From: Druceiella hillmani
Lineage: Eukaryota; Arthropoda; Insecta; Lepidoptera; Hepialidae
DNA: 64,000 nt
Reading direction: 5' to 3'
Assembly (NCBI GenBank): GCA_039881145.1
Contig: JAYKKI010000006.1
Coordinates: 8,936,501-9,000,500, forward strand
Position 1 is the stretch's first letter, and the number at the start of each line of letters is the position of its first letter. The notes beneath the pieces are model-generated. The model searched no databases. It was not told where the DNA came from and was given only the letters and a program-made list of their open reading frames with translations. Below are positions 62,818 through 64,000 of this stretch, piece after piece. The translations under genes were made by a program, and so were the position numbers.

Positions 62818-62861
62818 CCGAGACTTTAAAAATATGTAAATACATATTTTTAAAGTCTCGG
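62818..62861. repeat. Perfect hairpin, 21-bp arms, 2-nt loop
   Basis: CCGAGACTTTAAAAATATGT plus A at 62818-62838 pairs exactly with 62841-62861. It lies in the last intron of Gr-C, and none is seen in the Gr-A intron. Confidence 0.9.
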
Positions 62862-63104
62862 CAAGAAAGTGATACTAAACTTATAGCAAATACAAAATGT
62901 GAGGATAAGGGAGGCCAGCGTTATGGTGCAAGTAATTTTTGCAGTCTGCTCACATGCTATATGTTGCAAAGGTTGCTTGGTAATGTGAAAATTCAAGAAA
63001 TACGGAAGGTTAAAATACTCTACGTATTACCGTTAAGGATATCGAAAACCTTTATGTAACGAATTAAGTAAACGAATATAAAACTTTTATCGGATATTAC
63101 TTAC

Positions 63105-63258
63105 CGAAATGACATGTCGCCAATAGTTTGTTTGTGGTTCTTATGACTTCAATTCTTTCACTTTGGACACATACAGCGAAGAAACATAGGCTACAAATTA
63201 TTGTTAATTTGAAACAAAATTCCATAAAGAAAGTTGTGACGGCAACGTTCAATACACT
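63105..63258 (-). CDS. Gr-C exon 3: gustatory receptor TM6 region
   Basis: 154 nt between the acceptor TTTTTACAG (above 63258) and the donor G/GTAAGTAAT (below 63105); it joins exon 4 in phase, G+AT giving Asp. It reads SVLNVAVTTFFMEFCFKLTI, then ICSLCFFAVC, then SERIEVIRTTNKLLATCHF. Length, phase and the final NKLLATCHF are the same as in Gr-A, showing that the two are duplicates. Exons 1-2 are not in the remaining 740 bp and must lie right of the window. Confidence 0.87.
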
Positions 63259-63261
63259 CTG

Positions 63262-64000
63262 TAAAAATTTAGCAAATTTTTTATTATTCCTATAAAGCCT
63301 AATTTAGTAAATGTTATAATAGTCTTAATATCACTGCAGGGCACATTGTGATTTGTTAAGTATAAGAAAATCGTGGTTTTCACATAAGAAAAATACGTGT
63401 ATGCTCATCTGGGACGAATTTTTTGATCGGATTGATAATACGAAAATTTTAACGGTCAAATATATACATTTTTTTATTATGCACTTTTTTATATTTCCTT
63501 TTAAAATTATTGTAATAAATTTTAGAAAAAAACATATTTCTACAAGTTTCTCAAAGTTTTTGTAACATGTCCCGTTTTGATGCAAGGAAAAGTATTCCAT
63601 TTTAATACGGACTCGAACTATAAATTTTTTACGGATGGCAGTGTGAACATGATTATTATACGGAGCTTATACTTTGGAAATATACACTTGGTTTTTAATA
63701 TCGCATGCTACTTATTAAGTTTATACTTATATACGTAACAAATTAATAAGTGAATATTGATTATTTATTCCTTTGTTTTATTATGCACATTCATACAAAT
63801 TTAATAATATTGAAAACCCTATTTTTATTCAATACATTTATTGAGCCTTGTTTTACCATACACTGAAAGTAAATCCGTCTCTTAATTAGTAAGTAATATT
63901 AACTGTGATGGCACTTGCATGAACACAAATATTTGAATCATAGTATATATATTCGTAATATTTATTAAAAAAGGTGACTAACTTTTCTAAATTTGCGAGA
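63262..64000. other. Part of Gr-C intron 2
   Basis: AT-rich, no exon recognised. Overlapping frames on both strands at 63331-63600 are not supported as coding. Confidence 0.6.

Overview
The window is AT-rich eukaryotic DNA, almost certainly from an insect nuclear genome. Support comes from split genes with consensus GT-AG introns, gustatory receptor exons ending in the Gr signature TYhhhhhQF, long (AT)n microsatellites every few kilobases, and decayed copies of insect-type transposons (Ty3/Gypsy, Transib, hAT, LINE). There are no operons and no bacterial-type genes. Most of the sequence is non-coding; most long open frames are AT-repeat read-through or chance. I cannot name the species; a hymenopteran is a guess I would not defend strongly.

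Gustatory receptor array (minus strand). Three related gustatory receptor loci are present. Gr-A (24150 down to 17488) has four exons whose lengths and phases join into a 386-residue receptor, but the donor of its second exon is not GT. Gr-B (1764 down to 728) is a pseudogene: start codon lost, internal stops, net frameshift; its last exons would lie left of the window. Gr-C shows only its last two exons (63258-63105 and 61295-61123); the rest lies right of the window. Gr-A and Gr-B sit in a colinear segmental duplication (about 740-4560 and 23090-26890, offset about 22.3 kb) that includes at least 2.7 kb upstream of the start codons.

Transposon graveyard, 20.6-21.1 kb, 28.0-29.0 kb, 32.6-37.8 kb and 42.5-43.1 kb. 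LINE fragments lie at 20.6, 28 and 42.5 kb. From 32.66 to 37.77 kb there is a hAT (ZMYM1-like) transposase relic, a Ty3/Gypsy element on the minus strand split into pol (33537-34705) and gag/protease (37200-37774), and, between the two parts, a plus-strand Transib transposase (RAG1 relative), apparently inserted into the Gypsy element.

Cysteine-rich secreted peptide gene, plus strand. Three exons (38934-39030, 43172-43284, 46774-46908), too short to stand out as ORFs, join in phase into a 114-residue precursor with a signal peptide and a C-x3-C ... C-x-C pattern like CS-alpha-beta defensins, but without the fourth cysteine. A canonical poly(A) signal follows at 47045. Downstream at 48623-48778 is a second short cysteine-rich frame with an in-frame TGA inside its signal-like segment.

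The right third (49-61 kb) is mostly non-coding, with two GC-richer islands (51.17-51.42 and 56.63-56.97 kb), the second with a TATA box and initiator, a 454-bp element bounded by perfect 36-bp inverted repeats (55811-56264), and several near-perfect hairpins of unrelated sequence scattered over the window.
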